Below, in pieces: positions 52,677 to 63,306 of a DNA stretch of 64,000 nt. This stretch comes from Mycolicibacterium crocinum. GTDB taxonomy: Bacteria > Actinomycetota > Actinomycetes > Mycobacteriales > Mycobacteriaceae. The notes beneath the pieces were generated by a model. The model had not been told where the DNA came from. It did no database searches and worked only from the letters and a program-made list of their open reading frames with translations. The translations under genes were made by a program, and so were the position numbers. The stretch covers positions 2,728,001-2,792,000 of the forward strand of contig NZ_CP092362.2 of the NCBI RefSeq assembly GCF_022370635.2. Direction: 5' to 3'. Each line of letters begins with the position of its first letter. Position 1 is the first letter of the stretch.

Positions 52677-53471
52677 TTACCCCGCATCGCTGCCCGACGA
52701 TGCGGCGTCGGTGAGCAATTGACGTAGCCGGTCCAGGGGATCGCCGCCGCCCAGCTGATGCGGCGGGGAGGGCTGAGCTCCCGGGCTGGGCAGCCGGTCG
52801 GGGGAGATGTCCGACAGGCCCTGGCCTGACGGACCCAATGCCGGTGGCGGCGTATCGGATTCGGCGGGCGCGACACCGGCAGGGGGTGGGGGAGGCGGTG
52901 GTGGCGGCGGCGGTGCGGCGTTGAGTTCCGGTGGCGGCGGAACCGTATGCAGCCCAGCGATCTTCGCGTTGAGCCGGGCTTCGGCCTGAGCGCGGACCGC
53001 CCGCCGGTCGGCCTGTGAATCGTCGTTGCCTGCGAAGCAGTTCGCGGGCGCCTCGGTCACGAGCCGCAGCGCGCTGCGGTAACGCTCCTCGGCCGCAGGG
53101 GTTCGGCCTGCGGCGGCCGCCACGTCACCCTGGGTTTCGCGGACCAGTTCGGCGCTCACCCGCACCGGGCACGAGGGATCGTCGGCGAGCGCACGGGCGA
53201 AGTCGGTGTCGGCCTCGTCGAGGCGACCCTCCAACACGGCGGCGAATCCCCGCGCGAACGGCGCCTTCGCGGGCTCGATCAGATTGAGCACACCGAGCCT
53301 CGACGCATCGGCGTGCAGCGCCGCGCCGTCGCCTCGGTTGAAATGCGTAACCGCCGCATCACCAATCAGCACAACCGAAATCATCTTGATCGCCGCGACC
53401 ACCGCGAGCAGGACCACCGGCGCCGACCACAGCAGCAGCCGGCGGCGCAACCGCACTCGACCCGCAGTCAC
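52677..53471 (-). CDS. Membrane-anchored TPR-like protein of the MoxR operon, 264 aa
   Basis: One N-terminal transmembrane helix (LLLWSAPVVLLAVVAAIKMI) is followed by a short helical repeat region (residues 35-170, for example GRLDEADTDFARALADDPSC) that resembles TPR repeats. The tail is low-complexity with eleven consecutive prolines (residues about 186-196). It is the last gene of a seven-gene packed operon, overlapping the previous gene by four bases. In MoxR-VWA systems, a TPR protein near the end usually binds partners; that is inference. No signal cleavage site is clear. Confidence 0.72.
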   Translation of the reverse strand: MTAGRVRLRRRLLLWSAPVVLLAVVAAIKMISVVLIGDAAVTHFNRGDGAALHADASRLGVLNLIEPAKAPFARGFAAVLEGRLDEADTDFARALADDPSCPVRVSAELVRETQGDVAAAAGRTPAAEERYRSALRLVTEAPANCFAGNDDSQADRRAVRAQAEARLNAKIAGLHTVPPPPELNAAPPPPPPPPPPPAGVAPAESDTPPPALGPSGQGLSDISPDRLPSPGAQPSPPHQLGGGDPLDRLRQLLTDAASSGSDAG

Positions 53472-54517
53472 CGCGCCTCCCGGCGTGAGGTGCGGTTGCG
53501 CCAGAACTCCCGCACCGTCAGATAGATCTCCGGCAGCAGCGCAACGGCGGCCAGCAGTGCCAAGAACCAGTACAGCTCGACGCGGTCGGGGACCGGGGTC
53601 GACGACAGCGACGCGCTCTCCGCGCCGCTGCCCGGCTTAAGCTGCGGCAGGGCACCGGTCACCGGCTGCGTGGGCTCGCGATGCACATACTGCACGCCGA
53701 GATCGTCTGCGACTCGGCGCAAACGCGTCTCGTCGAGCGCCGAGATCGCGGGCGCGCCCGACCGGGCGTCGGACAGATACGTGACCGCACCGTCGACGTA
53801 GGCACCCGGGATCGGACCGCCGGCCGCGGTGCCGTAACCGAAGACCGCTCCGCCGGAGACCCGGTCGCCGATCTCGAAGGCGGCCTGCGGTGCCGTCGAC
53901 CCACCGGCGCCCTCGCCGAGGTAGAACACCAGGTTCCGGGCGCCGGGGTATTGCTGACTGGCCTGGATGAGTTGATAGCGCAGCAGGTTCGCGGCCGCAC
54001 CGGCATTCACCTGCGAGGCGGCGTCGGGTGCCACGCTGACGTAGGGCGACAAACCGGCGATGACCGCCTTGAGGCTCCAGATGTCCTCGGACAGCGGCCA
54101 CGCGATGTCCGGTGCCGACGCGAACCCGATCACCGCGAACCGTGCCTTCGGGTAGGTGTCGACGATCGCGGCCATATCGTTGCGGATCCCGGACATCCGC
54201 GCTGCTCCGCCGTAGTCGGAGACGCGCGAGTCCACCGACCGGTCGACGACGAAGAACACGTTGGTGTTTGCGCCCTGGCTGGCCGCGGCAGCATCGCGGT
54301 CCCGGTGGGATTGCGCGGGGGAGTCGATACCGGGTCGCGCTGCCGCGGCGACCAGCAGGAGCAACGCCACAGTGGTTGCGCCCCAGCGCAACAGCGCCGG
54401 CCTGCGCCGGTCGCCAGGATGCGCCAGCACCGCCGACAACGTCACCGCCCGGGCGGCGACGATCACGGCGGCCAGCACCAGCAGCAGCGCCATCGGCAGC
54501 ACAGGGTGCACACTCAT
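53468..54517 (-). CDS. von Willebrand A-like membrane protein of the MoxR operon, 349 aa
   Basis: Two N-terminal helices (VLPMALLLVLAAVIVAARAV and TTVALLLLVAAAARPG) precede a VWA-like domain (about 85-300), and a C-terminal helix (WFLALLAAVALLPEIYL) closes the protein. The metal-site motif reads VVDRSVDS (Asp92-x-Ser94-x-Asp96) instead of the usual DxSxS, so metal binding may be altered. The domain is expected in the periplasm between helices. The arrangement fits the BatA/VWA proteins that partner MoxR AAA+ ATPases. Overlaps both neighbours by four bases. Function unknown. Confidence 0.78.
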   Translation of the reverse strand: MSVHPVLPMALLLVLAAVIVAARAVTLSAVLAHPGDRRRPALLRWGATTVALLLLVAAAARPGIDSPAQSHRDRDAAAASQGANTNVFFVVDRSVDSRVSDYGGAARMSGIRNDMAAIVDTYPKARFAVIGFASAPDIAWPLSEDIWSLKAVIAGLSPYVSVAPDAASQVNAGAAANLLRYQLIQASQQYPGARNLVFYLGEGAGGSTAPQAAFEIGDRVSGGAVFGYGTAAGGPIPGAYVDGAVTYLSDARSGAPAISALDETRLRRVADDLGVQYVHREPTQPVTGALPQLKPGSGAESASLSSTPVPDRVELYWFLALLAAVALLPEIYLTVREFWRNRTSRREAR

Positions 54518-55512
54518 CGCCGCACCACTACCAGGGCCACACCGAGCAGGGCGGCCGCGGCCAGGCCGATGATGAGCAGGGGGCCGGGTTCGTCGGGCAG
54601 TTGCCCGGTGATCCGCGCACCGCCGGGCAGCACCACCGGTGCGGGGTTGGCGCGGATCGCGTCGAGGTCATTGGTCAGGGTGGGATCGGATCCGCCCGGT
54701 CCCGTCGCGTGATAGCGGAAGAACCGCCCGCCGGTCCGCTGGGTGAGCGCGCCGAGTTCGGCGTCCCCGCGCTGCGCGGCATCACTGACGTCCACCCGGG
54801 CGATCGCGTTGACTTGGATGCCGGCCTTATCCGCCATCTCGGTGATGTGTTGATCGCTGAACAGTGACCGTTCGTCACCGGGCCCGAACGTGCTGGGGCC
54901 CAGATAGATCAGCGAACGTCGGTGCGTGGTCGACTCGGTGCCGAATCCCGTCATGCACAGTGCCAGGGTGTCTCGCAGGGTCGGGGCATAGTCGGTGTAA
55001 TTCACCGTTTTGGCGAACTCGGCGGCCTGCTGCGCGTTCGGCGACCCGTAGTCGCCGAGCCGCTGCGCGGCGTACTGGTAGTCGCGGGTCAGCGGCAATA
55101 CTCGGACCGTCGGGGAGGTCAGCCCGATCCGCTGAGCGTCGAATGTCGTTGCCTGGCGGGCGAAGTGGTTGAGGAACTGCGCGGTGGTGCCGTCGGTGAC
55201 CGGCGCGCCGACGCACAGCATCACGTCCTCGGGGTGTAGCGCGTCGAATTCGCGTCCCGATCCCGACGGCCGTGCGGCGGTCAGTCCAGCGGTTAGGAAC
55301 ACGACGATCAGCAGCGCGATCGTCGTCACCGCCAGCACGATTTCGCGGCGACGGATCCGGGCGTACTCGGGCAGTGCGGTCAGCCGGTCGACGTGCGCGA
55401 GGGGCCGCAGTGTCCGGTCGGCCGTCGCACGACGCACCGTGATCGCCAGCACCACGCAGACGGCCAGCGCGACCACCGCGGCCACAGCGATCGGCCACCA
55501 CCTCAGGTCCAC
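54514..55512 (-). CDS. Membrane protein of the MoxR operon, possible divergent VWA, 332 aa
   Basis: Two transmembrane helices near the start (WWPIAVAAVVALAVCVVLAI and IVLAVTTIALLIVVFLTAGL) and one at the end (PLLIIGLAAAALLGVALVVV) frame a soluble domain. The domain opens with EDVMLCVGAPVTDGTTAQFL and holds no DxSxS motif, so if it is a VWA fold it has lost its metal site. GTG 55512 was chosen; it overlaps the previous gene by ten bases. The longer frame upstream is antisense shadow. It pairs with the VWA protein at 53468. Function unknown. Confidence 0.7.
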   Translation of the reverse strand: MDLRWWPIAVAAVVALAVCVVLAITVRRATADRTLRPLAHVDRLTALPEYARIRRREIVLAVTTIALLIVVFLTAGLTAARPSGSGREFDALHPEDVMLCVGAPVTDGTTAQFLNHFARQATTFDAQRIGLTSPTVRVLPLTRDYQYAAQRLGDYGSPNAQQAAEFAKTVNYTDYAPTLRDTLALCMTGFGTESTTHRRSLIYLGPSTFGPGDERSLFSDQHITEMADKAGIQVNAIARVDVSDAAQRGDAELGALTQRTGGRFFRYHATGPGGSDPTLTNDLDAIRANPAPVVLPGGARITGQLPDEPGPLLIIGLAAAALLGVALVVVRR

Positions 55513-55976
55513 GAGCGGATCAACTCCTCGGCCTGAGCACCCAGCCGGTCGGGGTCGGCGTCGGCGGCGGTGTCGAACCGGGCGTCGCGCAGCGCGGCGA
55601 TCAGCGGTGCGGCCGGCGCCAGCGTCCCCGCGGCGATCTCGTCGACGTGCAGGTACTGTGCCCGCACCCCGGTCGTCTGATGCAGGAAGCTGCGGACGGT
55701 GTGACTCATCTCGTCGTAGGCCTGCGCGTCGGACAGTTCGCCGCGGCGCCTGCGGTCGGTGATACGCCGGATGCTGCCCGCGAAGCGCCGCCGCGTCAGC
55801 CGGGCATGCAGATCGCCAAGCGCGGGCAGCGCCCGAAGCCGGGCATTCGGCAGCGTTGCCACGAAAACGGCTACATACCAACCGATGACAAGGAGCAGCA
55901 GCACCACAGCGAGCCACAGCCACCACGACGAGTACGCGGTGGGCCCGCTGACGAACCGCAGCAGGTCACCCGGCAC
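55503..55976 (-). CDS. Small membrane protein of the MoxR operon, 157 aa
   Basis: One transmembrane helix (SSWWLWLAVVLLLLVIGWYV, residues 16-36) leads to a cytoplasmic helical region (RFAGSIRRITDRRRRGELSD, AQAYDEMSHTVRSFLHQTTG). MoxR operons commonly contain a protein of this kind (DUF4129/DUF4381-like) between DUF58 and VWA genes; I cannot assign the family firmly. GTG 55976 overlaps the DUF58 gene by 11 bases. Its last ten bases overlap the next gene. Confidence 0.7.
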   Translation of the reverse strand: MPGDLLRFVSGPTAYSSWWLWLAVVLLLLVIGWYVAVFVATLPNARLRALPALGDLHARLTRRRFAGSIRRITDRRRRGELSDAQAYDEMSHTVRSFLHQTTGVRAQYLHVDEIAAGTLAPAAPLIAALRDARFDTAADADPDRLGAQAEELIRSWT

Positions 55977-56829
55977 GGGCGAACACCTCCGCCATTGCGG
56001 TGAGCCGGGGCCGGATCTCGTCGCTGCGGCCGATCGTCGTGAACGGGATCGCGTGTGCGGTCAGGAACGCCTCGAGGCGGGCTCGCCGACGATGTTCAGC
56101 GCGGCGGTACGCCGCCTCGACCCGGCGGCCCAGCCGAGTCCGGCTGGGCACCACCGCACCGGTCGCCACGTCGTAGCCGTCGCTGTCACCGCTGACCGCA
56201 GGCATATCGGACACACAAGCCCACAGCATGTCGTGTCGGGCCGCCAGCCGGCCGGTGACCTCATCGAGCCCGGCGGTGACGTCCGGTTCGTCGGACACCA
56301 CGACGACCAGCATGCGCCGCCGGTAATGCGTTGCCACGTAGCGCAATTGGGCCTCGATGTCGCTGGGCCCGGGACTGGTCGTGATGTGCCGGTAGAAATG
56401 GGCGAGCATGCCTTCGATGTGCGTCTCGCCGCGACCCGCCCGGATGCTGGCACAGCCCCTGGCGTCGCCGTACACCATCCCGATCTCATCGGAACGGCCG
56501 AGTGTGATCAACCCGAAGGCACCCAGAATCGCCTCGGCCACATCGCGTTTGACTTCTCCGCCGGCCGCCAGTGCGGTCATGTTCCGGCCGGCGTCGGCGA
56601 CCAGAAGGATCTTGTGATGTTTCTCGGACACGAAGCGCTTGATCAACACCGTGCCCGACCGCGCGGTGGCCTTCCAGTCGATATCACGAACGTCGTCGCC
56701 CGGCACGTACGGCCGCAGGTCGTCGAATTCCATACTGCGGGTGTGCAACAGGGCGTAGCGGCCACCTTCGAGAAGGCGGCGGGTGTCAGTGCCGAAGAAC
56801 CGTTTGGCCCGGCTGAGATGGGCAGTCAT
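55966..56829 (-). CDS. DUF58 domain protein of the MoxR operon, 287 aa
   Basis: The DUF58 signature MEFDDLRPYVPGDDVRDIDW with KATARSGTVLIKRF is plain, and a VWA-like fold follows (LLVADAGRNMTALAAGG, MLVVVVSDEPDVTAGLDEVT). It lacks helices, so it should be cytosolic. DUF58 proteins always travel with MoxR AAA+ ATPases and are thought to be part of a chaperone complex. It starts 4 bases after the moxR stop and overlaps the next gene. Function in mycobacteria unknown. Confidence 0.88.
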   Translation of the reverse strand: MTAHLSRAKRFFGTDTRRLLEGGRYALLHTRSMEFDDLRPYVPGDDVRDIDWKATARSGTVLIKRFVSEKHHKILLVADAGRNMTALAAGGEVKRDVAEAILGAFGLITLGRSDEIGMVYGDARGCASIRAGRGETHIEGMLAHFYRHITTSPGPSDIEAQLRYVATHYRRRMLVVVVSDEPDVTAGLDEVTGRLAARHDMLWACVSDMPAVSGDSDGYDVATGAVVPSRTRLGRRVEAAYRRAEHRRRARLEAFLTAHAIPFTTIGRSDEIRPRLTAMAEVFARAG

Positions 56830-56833
56830 GCCT

Positions 56834-57835
56834 CTAGGGCACTCGCACCGCGTGCAGGATGGCGTCGATCACCGTGTCGGAGGTGATTCCGGACGCCGCC
56901 GCCTCGAAGCCCAGGATCAGCCGGTGCCGCAGGATGCGGTGGGCGAGTTTGGCAATGTCGTCGGGGATGACATGCCCGCGCCCGGACAGCACGGCCAGCG
57001 CCCGGGCGGCCCGGCAGAACGCGATCGTGGCGCGGGGGCTGGCGCCGTACTCGACGAGCCGGGCCAGCTTGGGGTCCAGATACACCTGCGGGTTGCGGCT
57101 GACGGCAACCAGTTCACTGGCGTAGCGCATCAGCGCCGGATCCATCTGTACTGAGCGCACCACCTGCTGCAGAGTGCGGATGTCGTCGAGTCCCACCACC
57201 GCGCCGCGGCGATGGTCCCTGTCGAACAGCCCGGCGTCCATGCGGTGGATCATCTCGACCTCTTCGGCCACCGACGGGTAGGCCACGACGTCTTTGAGCA
57301 TGAACCGGTCGGTCTGGGCCTCCGACAGCGGATAGGTGCCCTCCTGATCGACGGGGTTCTGGGTGGCGACCACGAGGAACGGCTCGGGAATGGGATAGAC
57401 GGTGCCGGCGATCGTGGTCTGCCGTTCCTCCATCGCCTCGAGCATCGCGCTCTGCGTTTTGGCGCTGGAGCGGTTGATCTCGTCGAGCAGCACGATGTTG
57501 GTGTGCACCGGGCCGAGCTGGGTGACGAAACGGTTGGTCGCGGCCTCGTACACCTGGGTGCCGATGATGTCGCTGGGCAGCAGGTCCGGGGTGCACTGGA
57601 TGCGGTGGAAGCCGCCGTGGATGGAGTCGGCGATCACCCGCGCGGCGGTGGTCTTGGCCAGCCCCGGCACGCTCTCGATCAGCACGTGGCCGCCGGCGGC
57701 GAGTCCGATCAGCAGCGATTCCCGCAGGTTGTCCTGGCCGACCACGGTCGCGGAGAACGCGGCCGACACCGCGTCCACGGTGCGGCGGGCCTGGTCGAGA
57801 GAGCGCGAATCGGTATGCAGTCGTGCGGTGGTCAT
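56834..57835 (-). CDS. MoxR-family AAA+ ATPase, 333 aa
   Basis: AAA+ ATPase with Walker A ESVPGLAKTTAARVI, Walker B NIVLLDEINRSS, sensor 1 VVATQNPVDQEGTYPLSEAQ and sensor 2 region GASPRATIAFCRAARALA. Normal MoxR length. MoxR proteins act with VWA-domain partners as metal-insertion or protein-maturation chaperones. It leads the core of the operon, 14 bases after a small membrane protein and 4 bases before DUF58. M. tuberculosis has several MoxR copies elsewhere (moxR1-3); in H37Rv, from memory, this position between aroF and vapBC20 holds lipoprotein and toxin-antitoxin genes instead. Confidence 0.93.
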   Translation of the reverse strand: MTTARLHTDSRSLDQARRTVDAVSAAFSATVVGQDNLRESLLIGLAAGGHVLIESVPGLAKTTAARVIADSIHGGFHRIQCTPDLLPSDIIGTQVYEAATNRFVTQLGPVHTNIVLLDEINRSSAKTQSAMLEAMEERQTTIAGTVYPIPEPFLVVATQNPVDQEGTYPLSEAQTDRFMLKDVVAYPSVAEEVEMIHRMDAGLFDRDHRRGAVVGLDDIRTLQQVVRSVQMDPALMRYASELVAVSRNPQVYLDPKLARLVEYGASPRATIAFCRAARALAVLSGRGHVIPDDIAKLAHRILRHRLILGFEAAASGITSDTVIDAILHAVRVP

Positions 57836-57849
57836 CGAGTCCTTTGGGT

Positions 57850-58182
57850 TTATGCGATACGGGTGTCGTCATCCGCCGGGGCCGCCAGTGGCTCGCCGAA
57901 CGGGAAGTCGTCGTCACCGTATTCATCCCCTTCGGACCCGGCCTCCGTTACGTCGGCTGTGTCACTGTCAGCGATGTCGGGAGCGAAGTTCTCCGGCGTC
58001 AAGATCGGCACGATGTCGGATACCCCCTCGTTGTGTTGGTCTCGCCGCACGTCGCGGATGAGCAGCAACAATCCGGCCAGTGCCAACACGATGACAGCGA
58101 CTGCGGCCCACACGCTGCCGCTGATGAGGGCCACCAGGAACATCACGCAGCCAGCTGCGGCGACGATGACCGCGTTGCGCAT
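57850..58182 (-). CDS. Small membrane protein ahead of moxR, 110 aa
   Basis: Two N-terminal helices (NAVIVAAAGCVMFLVALISG and WAAVAVIVLALAGLLLLIRD) are followed by an acidic tail of about 60 residues (EAGSEGDEYGDDDFPFGEPL). I do not recognise the family. It starts with ATG preceded by AGGAGG and ends 14 bases before moxR, so it is likely the first gene of the operon. Its promoter would lie in the 104-base divergent gap with aroC (58183-58286). Confidence 0.72.
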   Translation of the reverse strand: MRNAVIVAAAGCVMFLVALISGSVWAAVAVIVLALAGLLLLIRDVRRDQHNEGVSDIVPILTPENFAPDIADSDTADVTEAGSEGDEYGDDDFPFGEPLAAPADDDTRIA

Positions 58183-58286
58183 GATGTCCTCCTGCGTGGC
58201 GGGTTACCCGCTGCTTGCGCGGCGAACACCCCGGCGCCGGGAAAGCAGATTGGGTCTGCCGTGGCCGACATGGGAAGATGGGACGC

Positions 58287-59495
58287 GTGTTGCGATGGAC
58301 GACTGCCGGTGAATCTCATGGCCGCGCGCTGGTAGCCGTGGTCGAAGGCATGGTCGCCGGTGTGCGCGTGACATCCGCCGACATCGCCGAGCAGCTGGCT
58401 CGTCGCCGGCTGGGCTACGGCCGCGGCGCCCGGATGAAGTTCGAGCAGGACCAGGTCACCGTGCTGGCCGGCGTCCGCCACGGCGAGACGCTGGGCGGTC
58501 CGATCGCCATCGAAATCGGCAACACCGAGTGGCCCAAATGGGAGACCGTGATGGCCTCCGACCCGGTCGACGCCGAAGATCTGGATGTCGCGCGCAACGC
58601 GCCCCTGACCCGCCCGCGGCCCGGCCACGCCGACTTCGCAGGCATGCTCAAGTACGGGTTCGACGACGCCCGCCCGGTCCTGGAGCGGGCCAGCGCCCGG
58701 GAGACCGCGGCCCGCGTCGCGGCGGGAACCGTCGCCCGGTCCTTCCTGCGACAAGCGCTCGGCGTCGAGGTGCTCTCGCACGTCATCTCGATCGGCGCGT
58801 CGAACCCCTACGACGGACCGCCGCCGGCCGCCGACGACCTGGCCCGCATCGACGAGAGCCCGGTCCGGGCGTCCGACAAGGACGCCGAGGCCGACATGAT
58901 CGACCAGATCGAGGCCGCCAAACGTGACGGCGACACCCTGGGCGGCATCGTCGAGGTCGTCGTGCACGGCCTGCCGATCGGGCTGGGGTCCTTCACCAGC
59001 GGCGACAACCGGCTTGACAGCCAGCTCGCCGGCGCGGTGATGGGCATCCAGGCCATCAAGGGCGTCGAGATCGGCGACGGCTTCGAGACGGCGCGCCGCC
59101 GTGGCAGCCAGGCGCACGACGAGATGTACCCCGGCCCCGACGGCGTGGTGCGCTCCACCAACCGGGCCGGCGGCCTCGAAGGCGGGATGACCAACGGTCT
59201 GCCGCTGCGGGTGCGGGCGGCGATGAAGCCGATTTCCACCGTGCCGCGCGCACTGGCCACCGTCGACATGGCCACCGGCGACGAGGCCGTCGCCATCCAC
59301 CAGCGTTCCGACGTGTGCGCGGTGCCCGCGGCGGGCGTCGTGGTCGAAACGATGGTCGCCCTGGTGCTGGCCCGCGCGGTGCTGCAGAAGTTCGGCGGTG
59401 ACTCGCTGGCGGAGACTCGCCGCAACGTCGAGAGCTACCTGCAGGCGGTCACTGAGCGGATGCCGTCGGAGTCGCCAGTTCGGGCGTCGGGGTAG
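58287..59495 (+). CDS. aroC: Chorismate synthase, 402 aa
   Basis: Converts EPSP to chorismate with FMNH2, the last step of the shikimate pathway (called aroF in M. tuberculosis). The N-terminus [32 protein letters not shown] and the signature [20 protein letters not shown] are diagnostic; the C-terminal [20 protein letters not shown] and [20 protein letters not shown] are also family motifs. GTG 58287 gives the same MLRW start as I remember for the M. tuberculosis enzyme. Leads the operon aroC-aroK-aroB-aroQ, and is divergent from the MoxR operon. aroK starts 5 bases after its stop. Confidence 0.97.
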   Translation: MLRWTTAGESHGRALVAVVEGMVAGVRVTSADIAEQLARRRLGYGRGARMKFEQDQVTVLAGVRHGETLGGPIAIEIGNTEWPKWETVMASDPVDAEDLDVARNAPLTRPRPGHADFAGMLKYGFDDARPVLERASARETAARVAAGTVARSFLRQALGVEVLSHVISIGASNPYDGPPPAADDLARIDESPVRASDKDAEADMIDQIEAAKRDGDTLGGIVEVVVHGLPIGLGSFTSGDNRLDSQLAGAVMGIQAIKGVEIGDGFETARRRGSQAHDEMYPGPDGVVRSTNRAGGLEGGMTNGLPLRVRAAMKPISTVPRALATVDMATGDEAVAIHQRSDVCAVPAAGVVVETMVALVLARAVLQKFGGDSLAETRRNVESYLQAVTERMPSESPVRASG

Positions 59496-59499
59496 CGCG

Positions 59500-61689
<2,190 letters not shown>

Positions 61690-61693
<4 letters not shown>

Positions 61694-62568
61694 ACAACCG
61701 GATGACGCTGGGCCGGGCCAGCGTCACGCGAGTCCTCGAAACGCAGATCCAGATGCGGACATCGCTGTTCGCCGACACCCCGGCGCAGGCCTGGACCGAC
61801 AATGCCGATCTGCTGGAACCGGACTTCTGGGACCGCGACGCCGAGCAGTGGCGCATCGCGATGCAGTCGTGGGTGGTGGAGGTCGACGGTCTGATCGTCG
61901 TGGTCGACACCGGCGTGGGCAACGACCGCGAGCGGCCGCACATGCCGCCTCTGGACCACTTGTCGACCGACTTTCTCACCGCCTTCGCCGCGGTCGGCTT
62001 CGACCCGGCGGACGTCGACATCGTGGTCAACACCCACCTGCACACCGACCACGTCGGCTGGAACACCCAACTCGTCGACGGGCGATGGGTGCCGACGTTT
62101 CCCAACGCCCGCTACGTGATGCCCGAAGCCGACCACCGTTTCTTCGGCCCCGGCGGCGACGGCGAGAACGACGGTATGCGAACAGTGTTGGCCGACAGCG
62201 TGATTCCGGTGACCGAACAGACCCAGCTGTGGTCGGATGACCTGCAGCTCAGCGCGTCGCTGCGGTTACGTCCGGCGGCCGGACACACGCCGGGCTCGTC
62301 GGTGCTGTGGCTCGACGCGGGCAGCCCCGCGGTGTTCGTCGGCGACCTGACACACTGCCCGATCCAGATCCGGCGGCCCGACGATGCGTGCGCGTTCGAC
62401 GTCGACGCCGCCGCTGCCCGCGGAACCCGCAGGCGGGTGTTCACCGAGGCGGCGCAGGCCCATGCCACTGTCTTTCCCGCGCACTACCCGGGGCACGGGG
62501 GTCCGGTGATCGTGGCGCGCGACAACGAGTTCGACGTCAGCGCCTGGGCAGGGCTCGACGCGATCTAA
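61690..62568 (+). CDS. Metallo-beta-lactamase fold hydrolase in the aro operon, 292 aa
   Basis: The zinc motif [14 protein letters not shown] (HxHxDH) and later [20 protein letters not shown] and the final HYPGHGG give all ligands. The family resembles N-acyl-homoserine-lactonase/AttM-type or cytosolic esterases of about this length. A link to the shikimate pathway is not known; it shares the operon because GTG 61690 overlaps the aroQ stop as GTGA. No signal peptide. Substrate unknown; lactone or ester hydrolysis is possible. Confidence 0.88.
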
Positions 62569-62673
62569 CTCGGGGCGATGCGTCGAGCGTGCAGCTTGAT
62601 GCTGATTTCTCGAAGGATTTCGACGCCAGCCCGCACGCTCGGGGGGCAGATCAGGACTTGTCGGACTTGCCCG

Positions 62674-63273
62674 TCATGTCGATCTGCTCGGTCGGCTCGT
62701 CGCGCTCGGCGGTGGCCACCGGCGAGGTGTGCGCTCGGTGGCGGCGGACTCGTTGTGCCCGAGACCCGCGATGGGTCCCGTCCGGTCGTCCTCACGCGCG
62801 GCGTCGAACACGTCCCCGGTGCTGCCGTCCTCGCGGCGACGTTCCTGCGGCGGGCGCTTGCGGTCGACCAGGAAGCGGCCGAGCGCGACGGCGGCGATCG
62901 CGGGCACGAACACCATCAGCGCGGTGAACGCCGCGAAGGTGGTGATCTCGCTGATCAGCCCTTCGGCGTACACGTTCTTGTAGAACAGCGAAATGATCCA
63001 GGTGACCAGTCCGCTGAGGATGCCGGCGACGAGTCCGGCCAGCAGCCAGGTCATCGCCAGATCGCGACGGCGGTCCGGGTCGGGCTGGGCGTTGGCGTCG
63101 GCGCGCCCGTCGATCAGGCCCCACAGGAACGACGCGATACCGAACAGCACGACCAGCACGATGCTGATCAGTCCCGCCTTGGTCTCGTAGATGTTGATCA
63201 GCGTGCCTTGCACGATACGAACGATCACCATGCCGGCAGCGAACGCCAGGCCGCGCAACAACCACGTAGTCAT
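62674..63273 (-). CDS. B-4DMT-type four-helix membrane protein (Rv2536-like), tail possibly frameshifted, 199 aa
   Basis: Four helices: LAFAAGMVIVRIVQGTLINI, LISIVLVVLFGIASFLWGLI, MTWLLAGLVAGILSGLVTWI, and TFAAFTALMVFVPAIAAVAL, each followed by charged loops. This matches M. tuberculosis Rv2536 and its mycobacterial relatives (B-4DMT family). A soluble tail of about 60 residues follows. The last 25-30 codons in this frame read an odd Arg/Pro/Ser-rich string, while a -1 shifted frame reads SPVATAERDEPTEQIDMTGK and ends in SDKS with stop at 62651-62653. That looks more like a native acidic tail, so a one-base deletion near 62745 is suspected. Function unknown. Confidence 0.75.
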   Translation of the reverse strand: MTTWLLRGLAFAAGMVIVRIVQGTLINIYETKAGLISIVLVVLFGIASFLWGLIDGRADANAQPDPDRRRDLAMTWLLAGLVAGILSGLVTWIISLFYKNVYAEGLISEITTFAAFTALMVFVPAIAAVALGRFLVDRKRPPQERRREDGSTGDVFDAAREDDRTGPIAGLGHNESAATERTPRRWPPPSATSRPSRST

Positions 63274-63306
63274 GAGTGATGAGCGTAGCGAGTACCGTCA
63301 GCGAAC

